Part shown: positions 1 through 7,270 of the stretch, piece after piece | Layout: each line of letters starts with the position of its first letter | Numbering within the stretch: the first letter of the stretch is position 1 | Source of the DNA: DASVUS01 sp036388675 | GTDB taxonomy: Bacteria; Armatimonadota; Abditibacteriia; Abditibacteriales; Abditibacteriaceae | DNA length: 64,000 nucleotides | NCBI GenBank assembly: GCA_036388675.1 | Contig: DASVRI010000041.1 | Location: forward strand, 1 to 64,000 | Direction: 5' to 3' | Position numbers and translations under genes: made by a program | The notes under the pieces: model-generated | What the model was told of the DNA's origin: nothing | The model's input: only the letters and a program-made list of their open reading frames with translations | The model's database searches: none

Positions 1-97
1 GGTGTCAGGTGCTCATCTCACCCGCAGAGTCACACTCTGAGCTTAGTCTCAGCATCGCTGACACCCACTCTCTAACATACAAGCTTGGTCGTTAGCC
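1..97 (+). repeat. Partial integron attC-like site, cut by the window edge
   Basis: The segment ends in a candidate R' box GTTAGCC at 91-97, preceded by an L'-like AAGCTTGGTC. Inside lies a nested hairpin: GGTGTCAG at the left edge pairs with CTGACACC at about 57-64, with a smaller AGAGT/ACTCT hairpin within. The matching R'' box (GGCTAAC expected) would lie left of the window, so the site is incomplete. The bases just after R' (TGCTGCGCGCGG) recur after the R' boxes of the next three sites, which supports one family of sites. Confidence 0.5.
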
Positions 98-120
98 TGC
101 TGCGCGCGGCTTGGAGGAAA

Positions 121-441
121 TCAAAGTTCAACAATGGTGGCAGTGCCAATTGGTGCGGTTGGTAGAGTACTCAACAGGAGGGGCACAAGAGGTTTCAAAT
201 CAGTCAAACGGTTACTTTTGGCGCGCAGCACCACAACAGCGATGTTGTATTTGGGCAGATTCTGTTGGAACGGCAGGTTGCGATCAACAGTGACAAACAC
301 TTCAAAATCGGTTTGTGCCAGAGTTAATAGTTTGCCATTCTTCACATTAGCCCAACCCATCTCCGGCACGGTTCTTACTTCATGACCTGTAATCCCAGCA
401 GCAAGGCGCTGATCAATGCACTCGTCCAAAAGTACTTTCAT
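121..441 (-). CDS. DUF5615 PIN-like toxin of a type II toxin-antitoxin pair
   Basis: About 106 residues starting MKVLLDECID, the usual opening of DUF5615 (Mut7-C-like PIN) proteins, with early acidic residues (D6, E7) and a later TVDRNL segment that carries the conserved Asp. Family knowledge suggests a PIN-fold ribonuclease neutralised by the DUF433 protein encoded just upstream. A GTG at 447 would give two more residues and overlap the antitoxin stop by four bases (GTGA). The ATG at 441 is preferred because it matches the family start. The pair runs against the direction of the neighbouring cassettes. A GAGTACTC lies inside the gene. The RNA target is unknown. Confidence 0.8.
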   Translation of the reverse strand: MKVLLDECIDQRLAAGITGHEVRTVPEMGWANVKNGKLLTLAQTDFEVFVTVDRNLPFQQNLPKYNIAVVVLRAKSNRLTDLKPLVPLLLSTLPTAPIGTATIVEL

Positions 442-443
442 GC

Positions 444-668
444 TCACACAGCCGCCAACACGCGGTCTTTAGCTTCTTCCAAGAAAGCAATCACTTGTTC
501 TCGCTTTACTGTGGGGAAACCGTCCAGAAAATCTTCAATGGATTCTCCGGCCTCCAAGTAATCCAGCAGAGTTTGCACAGGCACACGAGTGCCGGCAAAC
601 ACAGGAGTGCCACTCATCACATCTGGAGCTACACTCACCACTTGTGCTAAAGGCAATCTGTTTTCCAT
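444..668 (-). CDS. DUF433 antitoxin
   Basis: 74 residues with the DUF433 signature SGTPVFAGTRVPVQTLLDYL near residues 19-38, followed by IEDFLDGFPTVKREQVIAFLEEA. DUF433 proteins are small helix-turn-helix antitoxins that usually precede a DUF5615 toxin, as here. The stop codon abuts or overlaps the toxin start, which implies translational coupling. By analogy it probably binds the toxin and represses its own promoter in the 669-703 gap. The pair sits between two attC-like sites, so it is best read as a cassette-borne addiction module in reverse orientation. Confidence 0.85.
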   Translation of the reverse strand: MENRLPLAQVVSVAPDVMSGTPVFAGTRVPVQTLLDYLEAGESIEDFLDGFPTVKREQVIAFLEEAKDRVLAAV

Positions 669-703
669 GTTCCAAAGTATGCACTAAAAGGCTCAAAACC
701 GCC

Positions 704-796
704 ACACAACCAGGCGCTGCACACCGACACCTTACAGCTTCGCTCGTCGTTCCTCCTCACTACGCTTCCACGTGCAGGTGAGCTTAGTCGTTGTGT
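704..796 (+). repeat. Integron attC-like recombination site
   Basis: R'' is ACACAAC at 704-710 and R' is GTTGTGT at 790-796, exact complements of each other. L'' reads GGCGCTGCAC with the extra unpaired G typical of attC. L' reads GGTGAGCTTAGTC just before R', matching known chromosomal attC sites. Total length is 93 bp with a variable central loop. R' departs from the GTTRRRY consensus at one base, compensated in R''. Orientation is plus, so the integrase gene would be expected to the left, outside the window. Confidence 0.75.
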
Positions 797-836
797 CGCT
801 TGCGCGCGGCTTGGCTGCGTGTAATAGTTTTCCCGA

Positions 837-1157
837 ATGAAAAAAATTATCTACAACTTGCTCATGGGCGTTGGTTTTCTGGTTTGTATGTTTGGCGGTC
901 TTATGGGTATCTTCACAGCAATGGGCATTTGCGCGGCCATTTGGGGCGAGAGTGTACTTAACACAGCAATGGGGAATCCGCCCGACCGTTCGCATCCTGC
1001 CTTTTGGTTGGGGTTTGTTATTATGGTTCCAAGTATGATTATTGGTTTCATTGGTGGTGCGCCTTTATGCCGCCTTCTACAATCGTATGTGGAGTGGAAG
1101 TTCAACGACGGAGAGAAACCTGATTTCGAAGCTTGGCTCAAGAACTTGACCAAATAG
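837..1157 (+). CDS. Small integral membrane protein, integron cassette gene
   Basis: 106 residues starting MKKIIYNLLMGVG. Two long hydrophobic stretches (about residues 7-35 and 52-80) predict two or three membrane helices, followed by a charged C-terminal tail ending WLKNLTK. I recognise no family. It begins 40 bases after the R' box of the upstream attC-like site and ends 13 bases before the next R'' box, a typical gene-to-site arrangement for an integron cassette. Function cannot be inferred. Confidence 0.65.
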   Translation: MKKIIYNLLMGVGFLVCMFGGLMGIFTAMGICAAIWGESVLNTAMGNPPDRSHPAFWLGFVIMVPSMIIGFIGGAPLCRLLQSYVEWKFNDGEKPDFEAWLKNLTK

Positions 1158-1170
1158 CCATCAACAAGCA

Positions 1171-1254
1171 GCACAACAAGACGCTGCATCTGAACGCTTC
1201 CGTTCCGTTCGTTCCTCATTCCACTCCCGCGGCGGGTGAGATTGGTTGTTGTGC
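1171..1254 (+). repeat. Integron attC-like recombination site
   Basis: R'' is GCACAAC at 1171-1177 and R' is GTTGTGC at 1248-1254, exact complements. L'' is ACGCTGCATC with the extra G. L' is GGTGAGATTG. The stem extends beyond the boxes (AGCA before R'', TGCT after R'). The loop resembles that of the 704-796 site, as expected for attC sites from one array. Length is 84 bp. Confidence 0.75.
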
Positions 1255-1315
1255 TGCTGCGCGCGATTTTGTTGCACACCGAGCGCCACCGAAAGTTTTA
1301 TACTTATTTCACTGT

Positions 1316-1675
1316 ATGAAAAAGTACGCGCTAAAGTCATTGCTTGTCCTTGTGCTCTCCGGCGCACATGGAGTACTCGCCATCTCGCTGGCTTTCGGCG
1401 GTATTGGGATTTTCCTTTGGCCTGTGTTGCCCTCTGTCAACTGTTTAATAGTAACGAAATTATGGCCGTTTCCAGAAAATGGCCTTCCGCTCATGCGAGT
1501 TCTTCTGACATTGAATGGTCTTGTCTGGGTTCTCATGATTTGTGCCATTATATTGGTGCTGCACCGGGCGCGCTACAGCTTCGCTCGTTCCTCGCTCCGC
1601 TTTCGCGCGCCGGCGAGATCAAGCGTTCGACTGCTTGCGCGGCATTTCGGTTGTGGCAAATTCAAAGAGCCGTAA
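1316..1675 (+). CDS. Small membrane protein whose C-terminus is encoded by an attC-like site
   Basis: 119 residues from ATG at 1316 (MKKYALKSLLVLVLSG). Two hydrophobic segments (about residues 6-36 and 60-82) predict a double-spanning membrane protein. After residue about 84 the frame runs through the degenerate attC-like site at 1540-1631, giving an Arg/Ser-rich tail that is probably not conserved. No family is recognised. It contains a GAGTACTC at 1371. A much longer reading frame starts upstream at 1133 but would cross the previous attC, so the internal ATG is preferred. Confidence 0.55.
   Translation: MKKYALKSLLVLVLSGAHGVLAISLAFGGIGIFLWPVLPSVNCLIVTKLWPFPENGLPLMRVLLTLNGLVWVLMICAIILVLHRARYSFARSSLRFRAPARSSVRLLARHFGCGKFKEP
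1540..1631 (+). repeat. Degenerate attC-like site
   Basis: An L''-like GGTGCTGCACCGGGCGCGC pairs with GCGCGCCGGCGAGATC, the conserved extra G is present, and a candidate R' is GTTCGAC at 1625-1631. No good R'' box is visible at the expected place, so the site may be inactive. The central loop (ACAGCTTCGCTCG, then TTCCTC) is nearly that of the 704-796 site, and the bases after R' (TGCTTGCGCGGC) match those after the other R' boxes. Confidence 0.5.
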
Positions 1676-1687
1676 TACTTGAAAGCG

Positions 1688-2173
1688 ATGAACATTTACG
1701 AGTTGCTTGATTACGATGCTTGGGCTACGGCAAAGTTATTAGAAGCGGTGGAATCTTTATCGCTGGAACAGTTTGTTCAAGAATATGCAGGTTCTTTTTC
1801 GTCTGCTCGCCAGCAATTCGTTCACTTGTTATCGGTCACTGACCGTTACCGTGCTCGCCTAGCTCAAAAGGGAGTGCCGGATTTGTCGCCTGAAAGTTTT
1901 GCAACGCCCCAAGACCTGATTATTTATGAAGCTCAGGTGCGTGGTCATCTCAATGACTTTATAACGGGACTTAATGACAATAGTTTGGGCCAGGTTGTAG
2001 AACACATGACGCGAAAAGGTTTGTTTCAGGCCACGGTTTCGCAGACGCTTCAGCACATGGTCAATCATGCGACATACCATCGAGGGCAAATTGCGTGTTT
2101 GCTCAAACTCCACGGCGTTGACTTCGCCGACACGGATTTTATTATCTGGATTAACCAAAAACATGATAAGTGA
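1688..2173 (+). CDS. DinB-family metal-binding protein
   Basis: 161 residues forming a DinB/YfiT-like four-helix bundle. The likely metal triad is visible: H46 in the QQFVHLL segment, then H127 and H131 in HMVNHATYHRGQ near the C-terminus. Family members are often putative thiol-dependent S-transferases or hydrolases, but the substrate is unknown. The start at 1688 (MNIYELLDYD) matches the family; a TTG at 1679 adds three residues. Its last 11 bases overlap the next gene, so the two are probably co-translated. The gene follows the last attC-like site and may be a cassette or the adjoining chromosome. Confidence 0.82.
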   Translation: MNIYELLDYDAWATAKLLEAVESLSLEQFVQEYAGSFSSARQQFVHLLSVTDRYRARLAQKGVPDLSPESFATPQDLIIYEAQVRGHLNDFITGLNDNSLGQVVEHMTRKGLFQATVSQTLQHMVNHATYHRGQIACLLKLHGVDFADTDFIIWINQKHDK

Positions 2174-2522
2174 AAGTGAGGCTCAAGAGTTTGCGCTGGA
2201 CTGGGTGGAGGCATGGAACTCCCATGACCTTAACCGTGTTTTGTCGCACTACACGGATAATTTTGAAATGAGTAGCCCCTTCATTGTGGGTTTCACGGGT
2301 GGTTCCTCTGGAACACTCAAAGGCAAGGCTCAAGTGGGCGCCTATTGGCAATCGGCCTTGCAACGCATCCCAGACTTACACTTTGAGATACTTGAGATTT
2401 TTACAGGTGTTAGCAGCATTACCATCTATTACAGAGCGGTTCTGGAGAAACTGGCGACCGAAGTTTTCTTTTTTGATGAAAGCGGCAAAGTATATAAAGC
2501 TGTGGCTCACTACAATGAATAG
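2163..2522 (+). CDS. SnoaL-like / NTF2-like protein
   Basis: 119 residues with an NTF2-fold pattern: EAQEFALDWVEAWNSHDLNRVLSHY at the start, FEMSSPF, KGKAQVGAYWQSALQRIPDLHFEILEI, and a C-terminal strand set ending VYKAVAHYNE. Such SnoaL-like proteins are small cone-shaped barrels used as enzymes or ligand binders; no catalytic residue can be assigned. The ATG overlaps the end of the DinB gene. A rho-independent terminator follows at 2555, closing this two-gene unit. Confidence 0.8.
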   Translation: MISESEAQEFALDWVEAWNSHDLNRVLSHYTDNFEMSSPFIVGFTGGSSGTLKGKAQVGAYWQSALQRIPDLHFEILEIFTGVSSITIYYRAVLEKLATEVFFFDESGKVYKAVAHYNE

Positions 2523-2554
2523 CGGGACAACAGTAGAACAAGAGACTGTATCGT

Positions 2555-2580
2555 CAAGGGGTAACCCTTGGCGTTTTTTT
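2555..2580 (+). terminator. Rho-independent terminator after the DinB/SnoaL-like pair
   Basis: CAAGGG pairs with CCCTTG across a four-base loop and is followed by GCG and a run of seven T, starting 32 bases after the SnoaL-like stop codon. Confidence 0.8.
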
Positions 2581-2590
2581 GTGCCTGCTT

Positions 2591-2767
2591 CTATAGGTTC
2601 CCGGCTGCTTGTAACGAGCACTGTGCATCAAAGATATTCTGATGCTTGAGCACGCCGTAGCAGATCATCAACAGCTTTCTCATACACGCGGCTAAAGCCA
2701 CCATCCTGGGCTTGCCTTTGTCCTGCACTCGCTGGTAGTGGGCTGTGACCACAGGGTTCCACTGCAT
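2591..2767 (-). pseudogene. Remnant of an IS110-family transposase (C-terminal end)
   Basis: The minus strand encodes about 58 residues beginning MQWNPVVTAHYQRVQDKGKP and continuing MVALAACMRKLL, which is the conserved C-terminal end of IS110/IS116/IS902 transposases (pattern NPxxxxxYxRxxxxGKPxxxALxACMRKLL). The DEDD catalytic domain and the rest of the gene are missing, and unrelated sequence including a palindromic terminator begins immediately upstream. It is a decayed insertion sequence between the plus-strand accessory genes and the tad operon. Confidence 0.8.
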
Positions 2768-2778
2768 CGAGACACAGC

Positions 2779-2815
2779 AAAGAGGCCTTGCAGCACAGTG
2801 CTGCAAGGCCTCTTT
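2779..2815. terminator. Near-perfect 18-bp palindromic hairpin downstream of tadC
   Basis: The arm at 2779-2796 (starting AAAGAGGCCTTGC) is the exact complement of 2798-2815, with a single central base. The hairpin has A-rich and T-rich feet on both strands (CTCTTT), so it can act in both directions. Its position 36 bases past the tadC stop codon suggests it ends the tad operon; the T-tract is short. Confidence 0.65.
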
Positions 2816-2851
2816 ATCTTTGCGTCCGAACGATCGAATAGTAGCCGAGTT

Positions 2852-3748
2852 TTAGCCGCCGAAGCCAGTCGTGAGTACTTGAATCAGCGCCGGGCCCAAG
2901 ATGACCACGAACAGTGCCGGGAAGATGAACAACACCAACGGGAACACCATTTTGATCGGGGCTTTTTGCGCCTGTTCGCGAGCACGCTGACTGCGTTTCT
3001 CCCGCAGGCGTTCGCTCTGGATGCGCAGAACGTTGGCGATGGCAATGCCCAGCAGCTCGGCTTGCACCAGGCTGGTGATGAACGATGTCAGGTCGGGCAC
3101 ATCGGTGCGGCGTGCCATGTCGCGCAAGGCTTCCACACGAGTGCGGCCCAGGCGCACTTCCTGCATGGCGCGCAGGAATTCTTCACTGAGCGGATTGGAG
3201 AAACGCTGCGAAACACGCTGAATCGCTGCGTCCAGGCCGAGGCCGGCTTCAACCGAAACCGTGATGAGGTCGATCATATCGGGCATGAAGACTTGCATCG
3301 CGTTCTGGCGCGCGCGGATGGTCATTGAAAGCCAGAAGTCCGGCAGTTTGAAACCGTAGAATGCACCCAGTAACGCGCCCCACAGCATAACGAGCGGTGA
3401 ATACCCGAGTCCCCACAGAAAGTTGGCCAGCGGCAGCAGCACAGCCGTGAACAAGAACATGCCGCCCGCCGTTCCCAGAAGCTTGATAAGCATGAAGTCC
3501 TGCGCACGCAAGCCATAAGGAAAACCGGCACGCAGAAGGCGAAAGCGAATGTCATCGAAGTTGACATTCTTCATTAAGGAGCTCGACGGGTCGGTCACGC
3601 GTTGCGCCAGAGGACGCAGAACACGATTGATAAACGACTGATCGTGCTGTTTCTTCTGCATGCCTGGAGCCATGACGCGGTCGAATGGCGTCACGTCGCC
3701 GCGCTTGGCGAGAACAGACGAGCGTCGAGAAGAATTCTTGGTGAGCAT
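2852..3748 (-). CDS. tadC: TadC-like type II secretion system F-domain protein
   Basis: 298 residues. An N-terminal basic segment is followed by hydrophobic helices (about residues 90-135), the T2SSF domain (MPDMIDLITVSVEAGLGLDAAIQRVS near 155-180, then FITSLVQAELLGI) and a strongly hydrophobic C-terminus. TadC is an inner-membrane platform protein that works with TadB and the TadA ATPase to assemble Flp/Tad pili. It is the last gene of tadA-tadB-tadC, 59 bases after tadB, and that gap contains a CGAGTACTCG. No pilin or secretin gene is in the window, so the substrate is unknown. Confidence 0.9.
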   Translation of the reverse strand: MLTKNSSRRSSVLAKRGDVTPFDRVMAPGMQKKQHDQSFINRVLRPLAQRVTDPSSSLMKNVNFDDIRFRLLRAGFPYGLRAQDFMLIKLLGTAGGMFLFTAVLLPLANFLWGLGYSPLVMLWGALLGAFYGFKLPDFWLSMTIRARQNAMQVFMPDMIDLITVSVEAGLGLDAAIQRVSQRFSNPLSEEFLRAMQEVRLGRTRVEALRDMARRTDVPDLTSFITSLVQAELLGIAIANVLRIQSERLREKRSQRAREQAQKAPIKMVFPLVLFIFPALFVVILGPALIQVLTTGFGG

Positions 3749-3807
3749 AGTGAAAAATGATTGAAGTCAACCGAACACTCCATCCGAGTACTCGGTTGCG
3801 GCCCGAA

Positions 3808-4827
3808 CTACACTTTAATGGACACGATCTTCCAGATGCAGAGAAAGCCCATAATTTGCATAAACGTCGCGATCAAAAGCATCATTTGTCCCTGCGCCGT
3901 AGAAACCAATGGATACACAAACGATGGTTGATCGGGCGCCATTATCGCCGTTACGAAGTGCAGAATTAAGCCCAGGCCAATCGGCAGGCACCCCAGAATT
4001 GCACCCGTGGCGCGGCCCTGTGTGGTTAGCGTGCGGATTTCACCCTTGATGCGCAGACGGTCGCGAATCACAGCGGCGATAGTTTCGAGAATCTCCGCCA
4101 GGCTGCCGCCGATTTCACGCTGAATCAGCACGGCGGTAATCATCAGGTTCAAGTCCATGCTGTTGATGCGATGGCCCAGGTTGTCCAGCGCATCGGTGAT
4201 GTTGACACCAACAGCGATTTCCTGTGTCACACGGCCAAACTCATCGGCAATGGGAGGCTGCGCTTCACGCGCCACCATTTCGATGCTCTGCAAAAACGAG
4301 AAGCCTGCCTTCAGCGAGTTCGACACCAGCATCAACGTATCGGCCAGTTGCTCGTCAAACTTGCGGTAATACCTGGCGCGCAGTCGCTTCACATAAAGCC
4401 ACGGCATAAACAGGCAAGCAACGGCGACCGGTAGCGCCAGCATCGAACTGCCCATAAAAGACAGCACAATAAAGACCAGCAGTCCCAGCAATACGCTGGC
4501 GGCCAGCAACTCGGAGGCGCGCCACTGTGAGCGCACCTGCACCAGTTCTTCTTCGAGCCGCGCCAGCATGATATTGGACGAGAAGAATTGCGATAGCGAC
4601 GGCAGAAAGGTAGTTTTGCGCACGGCGGCGCGCTGTTCTTCCTGCTTGATGAACTCTTTGTCACGCTCGCGCTCGGTCACGGTGTCGGGCGCGAGTTCCT
4701 CGCGGCGCGAGCGCAGTTTACTCAGGCGCACTGTCGCGGTTTCCGGCGCTTCGTGCTGCGCCTCGCGCAGGCCCAGCAGCACCAATACGATGCCGGCGAA
4801 TAACAGAAAAGTAATTACGTAAGCCAT
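3808..4827 (-). CDS. tadB: TadB-like type II secretion system F-domain protein
   Basis: 339 residues. An N-terminal membrane helix (residues 3-19) leads into a charged Arg/Glu-rich linker, two central helices (about 108-145), the T2SSF domain (LADTLMLVSNSLKAGFSFLQSIEM, then IGGSLAEILETIA) and two C-terminal helices. TadB and TadC form the inner-membrane core of the Tad pilus machine. It lies 76 bases downstream of tadA; the gap holds a GAGTACTC. Order and strand match canonical tadABC clusters. Confidence 0.9.
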   Translation of the reverse strand: MAYVITFLLFAGIVLVLLGLREAQHEAPETATVRLSKLRSRREELAPDTVTERERDKEFIKQEEQRAAVRKTTFLPSLSQFFSSNIMLARLEEELVQVRSQWRASELLAASVLLGLLVFIVLSFMGSSMLALPVAVACLFMPWLYVKRLRARYYRKFDEQLADTLMLVSNSLKAGFSFLQSIEMVAREAQPPIADEFGRVTQEIAVGVNITDALDNLGHRINSMDLNLMITAVLIQREIGGSLAEILETIAAVIRDRLRIKGEIRTLTTQGRATGAILGCLPIGLGLILHFVTAIMAPDQPSFVYPLVSTAQGQMMLLIATFMQIMGFLCIWKIVSIKV

Positions 4828-4903
4828 GATGATTGCACAGTGACCAGCAACGAGTACTCATCACACGAAGTTAGCCATTCGCCGCGATGGCGACGGGCAC
4901 GAC

Positions 4904-7270
4904 TTATTGCCGCAGCAGAGCACGACGTCCGCTGGCGACACCGTCCAGCTCCTTGGGACGGAACACATCAATGGGCAACTTGAAGCCGCTTTCCAAAATG
5001 CGGTCATAATTCTTGGGACGCAGGCCCGATGGCTGCAAAAAGCCGTGAATCTTGCCCTGGTCGTCGATGTATTCTTGCTCAAACTTGAATATGTCCTGCA
5101 TGGTGATGATGTCGCCTTCCATGCCGACGATTTCAGTGATCGAGGTGACGCGGCGCTGTCCATCCTTCATGCGATCCTGGTGGATGATGAGGTGTATGGC
5201 GCCGGCGATCTGCTCGCGAATGGCGCGCACCGGCAAGTCCATACCGGCCATCAGCACCATGGTTTCCAGGCGTGACAGCATTTCGCGCGGGTTGTTGGAG
5301 TGGCCTGTCGTGAGCGAACCGTCGTGGCCGGTGTTCATCGCTTGCAACATGTCGAGCGCTTCAGCGCCACGACATTCGCCGATCACCACGCGGTCGGGGC
5401 GCATACGCAAGGCATTGCGCACCAGGTCGCGAATCGTCACCGTGCCAATGCCTTCGATGTTGGCCGGGCGCGTTTCCAGGCGCACCACGTGGTCTTGCCG
5501 CATCTGCAATTCCGCAGCGTCTTCGATGGTAACGATGCGCTCGGTCGTCGGGATAAAGCCCGACAAAACGTTGAGTGTGGTGGTTTTACCCGAGCCTGTG
5601 CCGCCGGAAATGAGGATATTGAAGCGCGCTTCAACGGCGGCTTGCAAAAATTGCGCAGCCTCACGCGTAATCGTGCCGAAGTTAATCAGATCGGTCATGG
5701 TGAATGGATCGCGCGCAAATTTGCGGATCGTCATCGTGGGGCCGGAAAGCGCCAGCGGCGGGATGATGGCGTTGAAGCGAGAACCGTCGCGCAGACGGCC
5801 ATCCACCATGGGAGATTTTTCATCGACGCGGCGGCCCAACGGCGCCACAATGCGTTCGATGACCTGCATCACATGGTTGTTGTCGCGGAAACGCTTGTCG
5901 GTGAGTTCGAGTTTGCCGCGTCGCTCCACGTAAATCTGGAACGGGCCGTTGACCATCACTTCGTCGATTTCCGGGTCGTTCAACAGCGGCTCGATGGGGC
6001 CAAGACCAATGATTTCGTTCAGCAAATCCATGATCAGCGCGGCGCGCTCGGCACGCGACATCGCCACGCGCTCTTCCTGAATAGCGCCGTTGATCATTTC
6101 TTCGACCTGGCCGCGCAGCCTGTCCTGGTTGCCCGCCGACAGCGCATCACGGTCGAGTTCTCGCACCAGCTTTTGCTGAATGCGTTCGCGCAACTGCGCA
6201 TAAGGCTGCGCGTCCGAGCGCTGCCTGTCCATCTGCTGACGGCGCACTGCTTCGAACGGATTGCCGCCCGTCATTTCAATCGCCAGTGTCGGGCCGTGCG
6301 GCGAAATCGGCGGCACCTTGGCGCGCACGCGCGAACCGTCTGGCAGAGGACGGTCGAGAAGGGGCACTTTGGCATCAATGCGCCCGCCGACGATGTCCGC
6401 AATTTTGCGGATCAGCATCATCACATGGTCTTCATCGCGGAAGGTGATCGGCGTGTGTTCGGACTGCCCGAGGCGCTCGATCCACACATCCTGTGCGCTG
6501 TTGATGGTGATTTTGCCAATGGCAGGGTCATCCAACAAAGCCGTGATGGGGCCAAACTCCATCACTTCCTGCACAAATTCTTTGAGAAGCCAGTCACGCT
6601 CGGCACGCTCCGGGGTGATATTAGCGCCGCGTGTCGCCTGCTCCAGCGCCTTCTCCAGCGCCGAACGCACCGGATCGCGCTGCGGATTGGTCCACAGGCG
6701 TGCGTCCAGTGCGCCCATTACGCTATCAAACAACGCATGCTTGATGCGATACAAGCGACGCACATCGTTCTTGTCTTCGCCCTCGATTTCCTGCACCAGA
6801 GATAACTGAGCCGCCAGCGGATCGGTTTCTCCATTCAAGGCGCTACCGGGCGATGGCGCGGGCAATGGCGGAGGCGGCACGCTGCTCGCAGCCGGAATGG
6901 CTACTCCCCTGGCCGCAGCGGTAGCCGCGCCTAATGGAGATGTCACCGCGCCTCCGCTCACCTTAATCATGGATGGCTTGGAAATGGAAATAACGGAATC
7001 GTCGCCCGGTAAGTCGCTCCCCGCCGGTGTGTGCGCCGACCGTGTCGCTGTGGGCGCGCCTGTAGCCGCAGTCACAGTGGTGCCGGCACCGGGCATTGAG
7101 GCGGTAGCAGTTTCCGCTTGAGTACTCATGCCGAGTGGGATGGGAGGTGTCGCAACGCTCGCCGGCGTCGCTACGGAAGCAATCAACTCCTGCTCGTCGA
7201 TGAGGGCATCTGGTTTTCTGATTTCAGCGTCTTTGTCGCGCAGTCGGTCTAAACGGGAAAGTAGGGACAT
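4904..7270 (-). CDS. tadA: TadA/CpaF pilus-assembly ATPase with a duplicated N-domain
   Basis: 788 residues, against roughly 400-560 for usual TadA/CpaF. Residues 1 to about 170 are a low-complexity Pro/Ala/Thr/Ser linker. A first N2-like domain follows (about 230-340: FGPITALLDDPAIGKITIN, DGSRVRAKVPPISPHGPTLAI). A second homologous copy (about 415-515: LGPIEPLLNDPEIDEVMVN, DGSRFNAIIPPLALSGPTMTI) leads into the ATPase domain with Walker A GGTGSGKTT near 555, the Asp box ERIVTIEDAAEL, Walker B VVIGECRGAEALDML and the His box. The first copy has no ATPase domain. The start at 7270 has AGGGAG upstream; a TTG at 7300 is less likely. It should form a hexamer that powers Tad pilus assembly. Confidence 0.92.
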   Translation of the reverse strand: MSLLSRLDRLRDKDAEIRKPDALIDEQELIASVATPASVATPPIPLGMSTQAETATASMPGAGTTVTAATGAPTATRSAHTPAGSDLPGDDSVISISKPSMIKVSGGAVTSPLGAATAAARGVAIPAASSVPPPPLPAPSPGSALNGETDPLAAQLSLVQEIEGEDKNDVRRLYRIKHALFDSVMGALDARLWTNPQRDPVRSALEKALEQATRGANITPERAERDWLLKEFVQEVMEFGPITALLDDPAIGKITINSAQDVWIERLGQSEHTPITFRDEDHVMMLIRKIADIVGGRIDAKVPLLDRPLPDGSRVRAKVPPISPHGPTLAIEMTGGNPFEAVRRQQMDRQRSDAQPYAQLRERIQQKLVRELDRDALSAGNQDRLRGQVEEMINGAIQEERVAMSRAERAALIMDLLNEIIGLGPIEPLLNDPEIDEVMVNGPFQIYVERRGKLELTDKRFRDNNHVMQVIERIVAPLGRRVDEKSPMVDGRLRDGSRFNAIIPPLALSGPTMTIRKFARDPFTMTDLINFGTITREAAQFLQAAVEARFNILISGGTGSGKTTTLNVLSGFIPTTERIVTIEDAAELQMRQDHVVRLETRPANIEGIGTVTIRDLVRNALRMRPDRVVIGECRGAEALDMLQAMNTGHDGSLTTGHSNNPREMLSRLETMVLMAGMDLPVRAIREQIAGAIHLIIHQDRMKDGQRRVTSITEIVGMEGDIITMQDIFKFEQEYIDDQGKIHGFLQPSGLRPKNYDRILESGFKLPIDVFRPKELDGVASGRRALLRQ

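Noticed and set aside
851..1279. 142-residue minus-strand frame over the cassette membrane-protein gene
   Set aside because: It crosses the attC-like site at 1171-1254 and is opposite a better plus-strand gene with membrane helices.
2523..2640. Possible further attC site after the SnoaL-like gene
   Set aside because: No R''/R' pair or L'' with extra G is visible; the sequence is a standard terminator followed by an IS110 remnant.
5300..6805. 501-residue plus-strand frame opposite tadA
   Set aside because: Antisense shadow; no motif, and the minus strand carries a clear ATPase.
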